DNA of 64,000 nucleotides from Sulfitobacter sp. 20_GPM-1509m (GTDB lineage: Bacteria; Pseudomonadota; Alphaproteobacteria; Rhodobacterales; Rhodobacteraceae): NCBI RefSeq assembly GCF_000620505.1, contig NZ_KK211144.1, positions 441,681 through 505,680 on the forward strand, in the 5' to 3' direction. The stretch's first letter is position 1, and every line of letters begins with the position of its first letter. The translations under genes and the position numbers were made by a program. This document shows positions 24,976-32,463 of the stretch, one piece after another. The notes under the pieces were generated by a model. It was not told the DNA's origin and ran no database searches. It saw only the letters and a list, made by a program, of their open reading frames with translations.

Positions 24976-25824
24976 TCAGACAGCACCTTCGGGCGGCACT
25001 TCACCCGCCCGCACTCCGACAATCACGGGCGGATCGGTGAGGTTTTCAGGATATGCCCCGAAGATCAGCAGGTCACGGCGGCCGTATTGATCGGCGATGC
25101 CTTCGGCCAGTGCACGGATGGTCACCCCCTGCCCGCTGCAAATGTTGGTGGGGCCGGTCCGCGGGCCGGTGATGTCCTTGGCCAACATCCGGGCGGCGTC
25201 CCTAACGTCGAGATAATCGCGCAGGGCGGTGCCGCGGGTCAGATCAACGGGCACGCCGCGCGCCAGTTTGTCGTGCAGCTGCGGCACCAGCCGCCGCGTG
25301 TCTTCGCGGTCGCCATAGAGATAGAACAGCCGCGCCCAGAGGAATTCGATGCCAGCAGTGGCGCACCATGCGGTCAGCATGGTAAAGGCCGCAACCTTGG
25401 CGGCGGCATATGGGGTTTCCGGGGCCAGTGGCGTGTCGACCGACAGATATCCCACCGACAGGTCGTATTCAAAGCAGGTGCCTGCGCCCGCAAACCGGCG
25501 CACACCTGCGGCAGCGGCCCCTTTGGCCATGGCAAGCGTGCCCGTCAGGCAATCGAGATTGCGTTCCGATGTCAGGTATTTGCCCGGCTCGGCGTACCAT
25601 GCCAGATGTACGACTGTGTCGATCCCGGCCAGTTGGCCCGCCCACCAATCGGCGCTTTGGCCAAAGAGATCATCACAGGTGACCGTACGGGCCTCCAGCC
25701 CGTCCAGCCGCGCCTCGGAGCCTGTGCGGATCACGCAAGTGAGGTCGTGCCCGGCGGCGGCCAGCTGCTGCGCCACGGGCAGGCCGACAAACCCGGTAGC
25801 ACCTGTGATCAGGATACGGCTCAT
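24976..25824 (-). CDS. NAD-dependent epimerase/dehydratase (extended SDR family)
   Basis: 282-aa Rossmann enzyme. The nucleotide-binding motif GATGFVG is at residues 8-14. HLAWYAEPGKY resembles the family's active-site approach, the GTCFEYD region carries the conserved Thr/Ser position, and the catalytic YxxxK is YAAAK (about residue 147). Length and ALRDYLDVRDAARM match nucleotide-sugar epimerases/dehydratases. The exact sugar is not decidable. I placed the start at 25824 so that the Rossmann motif begins at the usual distance. Upstream codons in frame add 32 residues without family resemblance. It could supply sugar to the nearby GT32 enzyme, which is inference. Confidence 0.85.
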   Translation of the reverse strand: MSRILITGATGFVGLPVAQQLAAAGHDLTCVIRTGSEARLDGLEARTVTCDDLFGQSADWWAGQLAGIDTVVHLAWYAEPGKYLTSERNLDCLTGTLAMAKGAAAAGVRRFAGAGTCFEYDLSVGYLSVDTPLAPETPYAAAKVAAFTMLTAWCATAGIEFLWARLFYLYGDREDTRRLVPQLHDKLARGVPVDLTRGTALRDYLDVRDAARMLAKDITGPRTGPTNICSGQGVTIRALAEGIADQYGRRDLLIFGAYPENLTDPPVIVGVRAGEVPPEGAV

Positions 25825-25993
25825 TGTGCGCGGGCGCAGGGCATTGCGCATCGGGGCGCAGTGCCAAGGCGTGAAATCGGGCTGTTGTCTGTCAAAATGA
25901 TACCTTCCGCATGTCTCCAACGACTACCGCGCAGCGCTTGCGCAATGCAACTGCGGTTGCGCGGCCAGCCCCGCCGCGTGCTAAATTTTCAGA

Positions 25994-26000
25994 CTGTCAC
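25994..26000 (+). promoter_or_regulatory. Possible PhoB half-site upstream of plcP
   Basis: CTGTCAC matches one 7-bp half of the PhoB box. The second half expected 11 bp downstream (CCGATGC) is poor. It lies 60 bp before the plcP start, a plausible place, and PhoB control of plcP-btaAB is established in related bacteria. A 6-bp inverted repeat GCGCAA/TTGCGC lies at 25940-25962 in the same gap. Confidence 0.3.
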
Positions 26001-26059
26001 ATTTCCGATGCGTAGCTGCTCTAAGCCGCTGCCAACAGACACCAGACGTGGACGGGTCA

Positions 26060-26872
26060 ATGCGGCACCGGACAATTTTCATTTCCGACGTTCATTTGGG
26101 AACACCCGGATGTCAGGCCGAGATCCTGCTGGATTTCCTGTCGAACAATCAGGCCGATACGATCTATCTGGTCGGTGACATCATCGACGCATGGCGGCTG
26201 CGACGGGGTTGGTTCTGGCCGCAAAGCCACAATGACGTCGTGCAGGAATTGCTGGCGCGGGCGCATGACGGGGCCCGGATTTTCTATATTCCCGGCAACC
26301 ATGACGAGGTCTTGCGTGCTTATCTGGGCACCCATTTCGGCGGGGTCGAAGTGGTGGAAACCGCGCCCCACGTCACGGCCGATGGCCGCAGGCTGCTGGT
26401 CACCCATGGCGACCAGTTCGACAGCATCGTGGTCAATGCCAAGTGGCTGGCCCACTTGGGCGACCGTGCCTATGAATTCGCGCTGTGGCTGAACACATGG
26501 CTGAACCGGATCAAACGGCTGTGGGGCGGGCAATACTGGTCGCTGTCCAAATGGGCCAAGCATCAGGTCAAACAGGCCGTCAGCTTTATCAGCGAATACG
26601 AACATGTGCTGGCCGACGAGGCGCGGCGGCATGGTTTTGACGGTGTGGTCTGTGGGCACATTCACAGCGCATGCATCCGCAAGATCGATGGGCTGGATTA
26701 CATCAACACCGGCGATTGGGTCGAAAGCTGCACGGCCGTTGTCGAGGACATGACCGGCACCCTGCGGCTGATCGACTGGGCCGAGACGATGCGCAACCGC
26801 GACGCGCGGCCCCCGAGACGGCGCATGGTGCGCCGCACCGAAACCCTGACCAAAGACAAGGAAGTGGCATAG
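26060..26872 (+). CDS. plcP: Metallophosphoesterase, PlcP-type phospholipase C (LpxH-like fold)
   Basis: 270-aa enzyme with the calcineurin-like metal motifs: FISDVHLG (D10, H12), LVGDIIDAW, PGNHDE, THGDQFD and CGHIHSA. The fold resembles UDP-2,3-diacylglucosamine hydrolases. Because btaA starts 6 bp after its stop and btaB follows, I assign it to the PlcP group described in Sinorhizobium and marine bacteria, which strips headgroups from phospholipids under phosphate limitation and gives diacylglycerol for betaine-lipid synthesis. The start is either ATG 26060 or an in-frame GTG at 26048. Neither has a strong ribosome site. An LpxH function is the alternative, but the context argues against it. 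Confidence 0.85.
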   Translation: MRHRTIFISDVHLGTPGCQAEILLDFLSNNQADTIYLVGDIIDAWRLRRGWFWPQSHNDVVQELLARAHDGARIFYIPGNHDEVLRAYLGTHFGGVEVVETAPHVTADGRRLLVTHGDQFDSIVVNAKWLAHLGDRAYEFALWLNTWLNRIKRLWGGQYWSLSKWAKHQVKQAVSFISEYEHVLADEARRHGFDGVVCGHIHSACIRKIDGLDYINTGDWVESCTAVVEDMTGTLRLIDWAETMRNRDARPPRRRMVRRTETLTKDKEVA

Positions 26873-26877
26873 TCCCG

Positions 26878-28104
26878 ATGACCGACACCCCCAATATCGC
26901 CGAACAGCTTGGCGCTGCCGTCCACCAGAACGAGGCGCTGAACAGCACCGGGTTTCTGGAACGTATCTTCTCGCGTCTGTTCCAGGGACTGGTCTATCCG
27001 CAGATATGGGAAGATCCGGTCGTGGACATGCAGGCGCTGGCGTTGCAACCGGGGCAGCATGTGTTCTGCATCGCCTCGGGCGGGTGCAATGCGATGTCCT
27101 ACCTGACCGCGCGACCGGGATCGGTGACGGCGGTGGATCTGTCGCCCGCCCATGTCGCGCTGGGACGGCTCAAGGTGGCGGCGGCGACACATCTGACACA
27201 GGCGCAGTTCTTTGAGTTCTTCGGGCGCGGCGACAGTGCCGCCAACGTGGCGCTTTATGACCGCAAGCTGGCGCGCGTGTTGGACGCGGACACCCGCGCC
27301 TTTTGGGAGGGCCGCGTGATGGGCCGTCGCCGGATCACGATGTTCGCACGCGGCTTTCAAAGGTTCGGCGTTCTGGGCCGGTTTCTGCGGCTGGTGCATG
27401 GCGTGTCGTGGCTGGCCGGGCTGGATTACCGCCCGCTGCTGGAGGCGCCGAGCCTGAAGGCGCAGAAAGAGTTCCACGACACCCGCATCGCCCCGCTGCT
27501 GGACGGGCGCCCCGTGCGGTGGTTGGCGCGGCGGCGGGCGTCGTTGTTCGGTCTGGGCATTCCGCCCGCGCAATATGACAAGCTGGCTGCCGATGGGGAC
27601 GGCGACGTTCTGGTGGTGCTCAAGGAACGCGTGCGCAAGCTGGCCTGCGATTTCCCGATCCGCGACAATTACTTTGCCTGGCAAGCCTTTGGCCGCAGCT
27701 ATGAACCCGGCGTGCCGCGTTCGGTTCCGCCCTATCTTGAGGCGGAGCACTTTGACACGGTGATGGAAGGCGCGGGAAATGTTGCCTTTCTGAACCGTTC
27801 GATGACCGACCTGCTGGCCGAACGGGATGCCGCGTCGCTGGATGCCTTTGTGCTGCTGGATGCGCAGGACTGGATGAACAACGTGCAACTGAACGCGCTG
27901 TGGCACCAGATCACCCGCACCGCGCGGCCCGGTGCGCGGGTGATTTTCCGCACAGGCGGTGCCGACGACATCCTGCCCGGACGGGTGGCGCCCGAGGTGC
28001 TGGACCTGTGGCAATACCAGCGCGAGACCTCGCAAGCCTGTTTCGCCCGCGACCGGTCGGCGATCTACGGCGGATTTCACCTGTACCAACTAAAGGGCGA
28101 ATGA
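26878..28104 (+). CDS. btaA: S-adenosylmethionine:diacylglycerol 3-amino-3-carboxypropyl transferase
   Basis: 408-aa enzyme that transfers the 3-amino-3-carboxypropyl group of S-adenosylmethionine to diacylglycerol, making diacylglycerylhomoserine. Typical BtaA segments are LVYPQIWEDPVVDM near residue 40, the SAM-binding stretch HVFCIASGGCNAMSYL (about 60-75) and VTAVDLSPAHVALG. DAQDWMN lies in the C-terminal half. It starts 6 bp after plcP and overlaps btaB by 4 bp (ATGA), so the three genes form one transcript. The length agrees with Rhodobacter BtaA. Confidence 0.94.
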   Translation: MTDTPNIAEQLGAAVHQNEALNSTGFLERIFSRLFQGLVYPQIWEDPVVDMQALALQPGQHVFCIASGGCNAMSYLTARPGSVTAVDLSPAHVALGRLKVAAATHLTQAQFFEFFGRGDSAANVALYDRKLARVLDADTRAFWEGRVMGRRRITMFARGFQRFGVLGRFLRLVHGVSWLAGLDYRPLLEAPSLKAQKEFHDTRIAPLLDGRPVRWLARRRASLFGLGIPPAQYDKLAADGDGDVLVVLKERVRKLACDFPIRDNYFAWQAFGRSYEPGVPRSVPPYLEAEHFDTVMEGAGNVAFLNRSMTDLLAERDAASLDAFVLLDAQDWMNNVQLNALWHQITRTARPGARVIFRTGGADDILPGRVAPEVLDLWQYQRETSQACFARDRSAIYGGFHLYQLKGE

Positions 28105-28757
28105 CGATGGCCGACACGGTGTCTCATGCCGAGCTGATGGACAGCACCTATCGTTACCAGCGGCTGATCTATGACATCACGCGGCGCTATTACCTGTTGG
28201 GCCGTGACCGGCTGGTGACCGATCTGGCGCCGCCGCCGGGGGGGCGGGTGCTGGAAATCGGATGCGGCACAGGGCGCAATCTGGCCTGTATTGCCGACCG
28301 CTATCCCGGGTGTGCGCTCTTCGGGCTGGATATATCGGCGCAGATGCTGCTGAGCGCGCAGGCCAAGCTGGGAGATCGTGCGACGCTGGTGCGCGGGGAT
28401 GCCTGTGATTTTGACGGTCCGGCGCTGTTTGGCGCGCAGGGTTTTGACCGCGTGGTGCTGTCCTACAGTCTGTCGATGATCCCCGACTGGCAGGCCGCGC
28501 TGCGCATGGCGGCGGTGCAGTTGGCACCGGGCGGTGAATTGCATGTGCTGGACTTTGGCGACCAGACCGGCCTGCCCCGCAGCTTTCGCCGTTTGCTGCA
28601 AGCGTGGCTGGCGCGGTTTCACGTGACGCCGCGTGTCGGTCTGCACGCACAGATGCAGGCGATTGCAGCGCAAAACAACCTGACGTTGCGCTTTGAACCG
28701 CTTTATCGTGACTATGCGCGCTATGGTGTTCTGACCCGTAGAACGCTGGCGGGATAG
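28101..28757 (+). CDS. btaB: Diacylglycerylhomoserine N-methyltransferase
   Basis: 218-aa class I SAM methyltransferase that adds three methyl groups to diacylglycerylhomoserine to finish DGTS. The SAM motif LEIGCGTGRNL lies at about residues 47-57, followed by LFGLDISAQMLLSA and VVLSYSLSMIPDW. The start is the ATG at 28101 overlapping the btaA stop. A second in-frame ATG lies two codons later. Together with BtaA it makes the phosphorus-free lipid that replaces phosphatidylcholine/ethanolamine. No terminator is obvious before the TRAP gene 145 bp downstream. Confidence 0.93.
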   Translation: MTMADTVSHAELMDSTYRYQRLIYDITRRYYLLGRDRLVTDLAPPPGGRVLEIGCGTGRNLACIADRYPGCALFGLDISAQMLLSAQAKLGDRATLVRGDACDFDGPALFGAQGFDRVVLSYSLSMIPDWQAALRMAAVQLAPGGELHVLDFGDQTGLPRSFRRLLQAWLARFHVTPRVGLHAQMQAIAAQNNLTLRFEPLYRDYARYGVLTRRTLAG

Positions 28758-28902
28758 GTCAAACCTCGGCCGCGTCTATAGCTGATTTTCGCTGCACCGC
28801 AGCGACTTAGCCGATATTGAAAACGCCGCGTCTGCCATTGCCAATGGTCAGGGCGCGGGATAGCAATCTCGCAAACTCAAGTGACCTTGGAGGAGGGAAA
28901 AG

Positions 28903-29889
28903 ATGTTTTTCAACAAGATTCGCCAAACCGCCGCGTTTGCCGTCGTCGCAACGCTCGCAACAGGTGCAGTTGCCGCTGAAACCGAAGTGAAACTGGGCTA
29001 TGCGCTGGCACCGGATTCGCATTACGGCGTCGCCGCGGACAAGTGGCAGGAGGTCGTTGAGGCCAAGACAGATGGCAAGTTCAAGTTTCGCCATTTCCCG
29101 TCGTCCGGTCTGGGTGGCGAGCGTGAGGTCGTCGAAGGCCTGCAACTGGGCACCGTCGAGGCGACCATCGTGTCCACCGGCACGCTCAGCAACTTTGTCC
29201 CCGCCACCGGCGTGACCGACATCCCGTTCCTGTTCCGCAGCCTTGAGCACGCACGCCACGTTCTGGACGGCCCGATCGGTCAGGAGATTCTGGCCGATTT
29301 CGAAGGTGCCGGTCTGGTGGCCATCGCATGGGGCGAGCAAGGGTTCCGCCACATCACCAACAACCGCAACCCGATCGAAACGCCCGAAGATCTGGCGGGC
29401 ATGAAGCTGCGGACCATGGAAAACCCCGTTCACCTGTCGGCGTTCAACGCGCTGGGTGCGGCCCCCACACCAATGGCATGGCCCGAGGTGATCGGCGCGC
29501 TGCAACAAGGCACCATCGACGGTCAGGAAAACCCGCTTTCGGTGATCGTTTCGGCCAAGCTGAACGAAGTGCAGAAATACCTGACGCTGACGGGCCACGT
29601 CTATTCGCCCGCCATGCTGCTGGTGTCGAAACCCTTCTGGGACACGCTGTCGGACGAAGACAAGGCCGCCTTTGAAGAAGGCGCGACCGAAGCTGTGATC
29701 GCGATGCGCGCCTATGTGGACAATGTCGAGACAAGCGGCGTCGAGACGCTGAAAGAGCGCGGCATGGAAGTCAACGCGCTGTCCGAAGAGCAAAAGGCCG
29801 CGTTCCGCGCGTCGGTCGAAAGTGCTTATGAGGGCTACTACGAGACCTATGGCAAAGACCTGATCGACCGCATTTCGGCGACAGAGTAA
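28903..29889 (+). CDS. dctP: TRAP transporter substrate-binding protein, DctP family
   Basis: 328-aa periplasmic receptor with a Sec signal peptide (cleavage near AVAA/ET, residue 25). DctP features include PETPEDLAGMKLRTMENPVH with the substrate-clamping Arg, and WPEVIGALQQGTIDGQENPL. Length and layout match the classical C4-dicarboxylate/sialate (DctP/SiaP) branch better than the first receptor of this window does. The start has a very strong ribosome site (GGAGGAGGG). It is followed by a terminator-like hairpin and then dctQ-dctM. Confidence 0.93.
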   Translation: MFFNKIRQTAAFAVVATLATGAVAAETEVKLGYALAPDSHYGVAADKWQEVVEAKTDGKFKFRHFPSSGLGGEREVVEGLQLGTVEATIVSTGTLSNFVPATGVTDIPFLFRSLEHARHVLDGPIGQEILADFEGAGLVAIAWGEQGFRHITNNRNPIETPEDLAGMKLRTMENPVHLSAFNALGAAPTPMAWPEVIGALQQGTIDGQENPLSVIVSAKLNEVQKYLTLTGHVYSPAMLLVSKPFWDTLSDEDKAAFEEGATEAVIAMRAYVDNVETSGVETLKERGMEVNALSEEQKAAFRASVESAYEGYYETYGKDLIDRISATE

Positions 29890-29908
29890 CCTGTACACAG
29901 GCACCAAG

Positions 29909-29945
29909 AGCGGCCGAAGCACACAGGCTTTCGGCCGCTTTTTCA
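29909..29945 (+). terminator. Hairpin terminator/attenuator between dctP and dctQ
   Basis: AGCGGCCGAA (29909-29918) pairs with TTCGGCCGCT (29930-29939) and six T follow. It lies between dctP and dctQ, as in the first TRAP operon, and likely raises the receptor-to-permease ratio. Confidence 0.85.
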
Positions 29946-29964
29946 TTCGCGGAGAAGACAGAGC

Positions 29965-30486
29965 ATGATGCGCAGGATAGAACGCATTTTCGTGTCGCTG
30001 AACGAAGTGGCGGTTATCGGGCTGCTGGCGTCGATGACGCTGATCGTGGGGGCCAATGTCGCCCTGCGCTATACCACGAACCATTCGTTGCCCTGGGCCG
30101 ACGAGGCCGCGCGGTATCTGATGATCTGGATGACCTTTCTGGGGGCGGGTCTGGCGCTGAGGATGGGCGGGCACGTGGCCATCACGAACCTGCACGATTT
30201 CATCGGCACCCGGTCGCAGCAATGGCTGCGTGCGCTCATCGTTCTGGTTTTGCTGATCTTCTTCGCCTTCATGGTCTATGTCGGCTGGCAGTACATGCAG
30301 CGCGCCCGTTTTCAACAGACCCCTGCCCTGCGGCTGTCGTTTCAATATGTCTATGCGGCGATGCCCGTGGGGTTCAGCCTGTTGATTGTCCACCTCTTGC
30401 TGATCGCCAAGCCGTTCATTCAGGCCGGTCTGTTCAAGCAGGACCAAGGCGCGGCTGATGCCGCCCCCGGAGCTGCCAATGGCTGA
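29965..30486 (+). CDS. dctQ: TRAP transporter small permease, DctQ type
   Basis: 173-aa protein with four TM helices. DctQ features are VGANVALRY in helix one, PWADEAARYLMIWMTFLGAG with the charged loop between helices, and RMGGHVAITNLHDF. ATG 29965 is followed by a second Met. AGAAGACAGAGC precedes it, a weak site. The 3' end overlaps dctM by 8 bp. Partner of the receptor at 28903 and permease at 30479. Confidence 0.92.
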   Translation: MMRRIERIFVSLNEVAVIGLLASMTLIVGANVALRYTTNHSLPWADEAARYLMIWMTFLGAGLALRMGGHVAITNLHDFIGTRSQQWLRALIVLVLLIFFAFMVYVGWQYMQRARFQQTPALRLSFQYVYAAMPVGFSLLIVHLLLIAKPFIQAGLFKQDQGAADAAPGAANG

Positions 30487-31762
30487 AATTCTGTTTATCG
30501 CGCTTTTTGGATTGATGATCCTTGGGTTGCCGGTGGCCTTTGCCATGGCGATCTCGGTGTTTCTGGCCATCGCATTCGGCAGTTCGTACCCCGAGATTGT
30601 CGTGGTGAAAGAGATGTTTTCGGGGCTGGACAGCTTTCCGCTGCTGGCGGTGCCATTCTTTATTCTGGCCGCCGAGATCATGACCGGCGGGGCGATCACG
30701 CATACGCTGTTGCGCTTTGCCTCGCAGTTCGTGGGGCATTTGCGCGGCGGTCTGGGCTATGCCAACGTTATCTCGTCCACCATGTTCGCGGGCATTTCCG
30801 GCTCGGCTTTGGCTGATGCGGCGGGGCCCGGTGCGATGATGATCCGCATGATGGAAAAGGGCGGTTACGACCGGCCCTATGCCGGTGCGCTGACCATTTC
30901 CAGCGCCGTCGTCGGACCGATCATTCCGCCATCCATCGTGATGATCATCTATGCGCTGCAGGATCAGGAAGTGTCCGTGGGATCGCTGTTCATGGCCGGG
31001 GTCATTCCGGGGCTGTTGCTGGCTGCGGGCAACCTTGCCACGAATGGCTATGTCAGCTGGAAACGCGATTACCGCAGCACCGAACCGCGCCCATCCAAGA
31101 CCGAGATGTTGCGCACCACGGCGATGGCGCTGCCCGCGCTGGGGCTGATCGTGCTGATCGTCGGCGGTATTCGCGGCGGCATTTTCACGCCGACCGAAGC
31201 GTCGGTGATCGCGGTGTTCTACGCGCTGTTCTGCGGAATGTTCATCTACCGCGCACTGCGCCTGCGCGACCTGCCCGCGATCATCCTGCGCGCGGCCCTC
31301 ATCAGCGCCGCCGTGCTGCTGATTTTGGGCGCGGCGCGGGCCTTTGCCTGGGTGCTGGTGATCGAAGGCGTGCCGCAGTTTCTGGCCGAGACGATCATCT
31401 CGTGGAACCTGTCGCCCATTCTGTTCCTGCTGGCCGTCAACGTGCTGATGCTGCTGTTTGGCCTGTTCATGGACCCCTTGCCGGGTGTCATGATCCTGGT
31501 GCCCATTCTGGCCCCGATCAGCCACGCGCTGGGGATTGCGCCGGATCACTTTGCCATCGTGGTGATCGTGAACCTGACGCTGGGGCTGACAACGCCGCCT
31601 GTGGGCAGTCTGATCTTTGTCGTGTCATCAGCCGCCAATCTGCGGCCCGCCACGTTGATCCGCGAGATGCCGCCCTTCTTTCTGGCGAATTTCATCGTGC
31701 TCATGCTGCTGACCTTTGTGCCGGTCCTGAGCACATGGTTGCCACGGGTCAGCGGTTTCTGA
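30479..31762 (+). CDS. dctM: TRAP transporter large permease, DctM type
   Basis: 427-aa membrane protein with about 12 TM helices. Signature regions: FFILAAEIMTGG, GISGSALADAAGPGAMMI, IPPSIVMIIYAL, FTPTEASVIAVFYAL and GLTTPPVGSLIFV. I chose ATG 30479 (CGGAG about 8 bp upstream) over an in-frame codon at 30458. It closes a complete dctPQM set placed 145 bp after btaB. Substrate unknown, probably a small organic acid. Confidence 0.93.
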   Translation: MAEILFIALFGLMILGLPVAFAMAISVFLAIAFGSSYPEIVVVKEMFSGLDSFPLLAVPFFILAAEIMTGGAITHTLLRFASQFVGHLRGGLGYANVISSTMFAGISGSALADAAGPGAMMIRMMEKGGYDRPYAGALTISSAVVGPIIPPSIVMIIYALQDQEVSVGSLFMAGVIPGLLLAAGNLATNGYVSWKRDYRSTEPRPSKTEMLRTTAMALPALGLIVLIVGGIRGGIFTPTEASVIAVFYALFCGMFIYRALRLRDLPAIILRAALISAAVLLILGAARAFAWVLVIEGVPQFLAETIISWNLSPILFLLAVNVLMLLFGLFMDPLPGVMILVPILAPISHALGIAPDHFAIVVIVNLTLGLTTPPVGSLIFVVSSAANLRPATLIREMPPFFLANFIVLMLLTFVPVLSTWLPRVSGF

Positions 31763-31884
31763 ACGGATAAGTGATTGATCATGGCCGCTGCGCGCAGGTG
31801 GCCGGTCGTTCCACATCTTGACATTCGGCAGCATCACTTTGATTGACTGCACCAAGGGTTTGTTCACGTTAAGGGGGAGGGAAG

Positions 31885-32463
31885 ATGCGTTTTCTGGGAA
31901 TGATAGCGGCGCTGATTTGCGCCATTAACCTGGTGGTAGGCAAAACATTCGCCTGGCTGTCGCTGGGCATCGTGGTTGTGTGTTTCACAGTCGTTGTACA
32001 GCGGTATCTGTTCGCCACAAGCTATGTGTGGATGCAGGATCTGTACATCTGGCTGAACGGTGCGATGTTCACCGCCGTGGCCGGTTTCGCGTTGCTGCGC
32101 GATGATCACGTGCGGGTGGATATTTTCTACCGTCCCGCCAAGATGAAGACACGTGCGATCACCGATCTGATCGGTGTTGTCCTGTTCCTGATGCCGTTCA
32201 TGTGGATCGTCTACACCTATTCGATGCCCTTCGTGCAACGGGCCTGGAACTATCATGAAGCGTCGGCGAACGTCGGCGGGATGCCGGGGCTCTTTATCCT
32301 GAAGTCCTTTATCATCGCCTTTGCCGTGCTGATCGCGTTGCAGGGTGTGGCGATGATCATCCGCTCGATCCTGATCCTGACCGGCAACGTGCATCTGGTG
32401 CCCGCGTCGATCCAATACAGTGCAGACCGCATCGCAGCAGACCACCCCGAAGGAGCCGTGTAA
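31885..32463 (+). CDS. TRAP transporter small permease (TakQ-like, long DctQ)
   Basis: 192-aa protein with four TM helices. VVVQRYLF, WMQDLYIWLNGAMFTAVAGFALL and RDDHVRVDIFY match the subfamily that pairs with TakP-like receptors. A strong ribosome site (GGGGGAGGG) precedes ATG 31885. The stop overlaps the following dctM start (TAATG). No receptor gene lies upstream on this strand. The likely receptor is convergent, at 35024-33930. Confidence 0.9.
   Translation: MRFLGMIAALICAINLVVGKTFAWLSLGIVVVCFTVVVQRYLFATSYVWMQDLYIWLNGAMFTAVAGFALLRDDHVRVDIFYRPAKMKTRAITDLIGVVLFLMPFMWIVYTYSMPFVQRAWNYHEASANVGGMPGLFILKSFIIAFAVLIALQGVAMIIRSILILTGNVHLVPASIQYSADRIAADHPEGAV

Noticed and set aside
25983-26020. Full PhoB box before plcP
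   Set aside because: Only the half-site CTGTCAC is good. The half expected 11 bp downstream matches about three of seven positions and the upstream one fewer, so I list it only as a weak half-site.
31818-31846. Sigma-70 promoter before the TRAP permease pair (TTGACA at 31818)
   Set aside because: The -35 match is perfect but no acceptable -10 lies 16-18 bp away (GATTGA at 17 bp).
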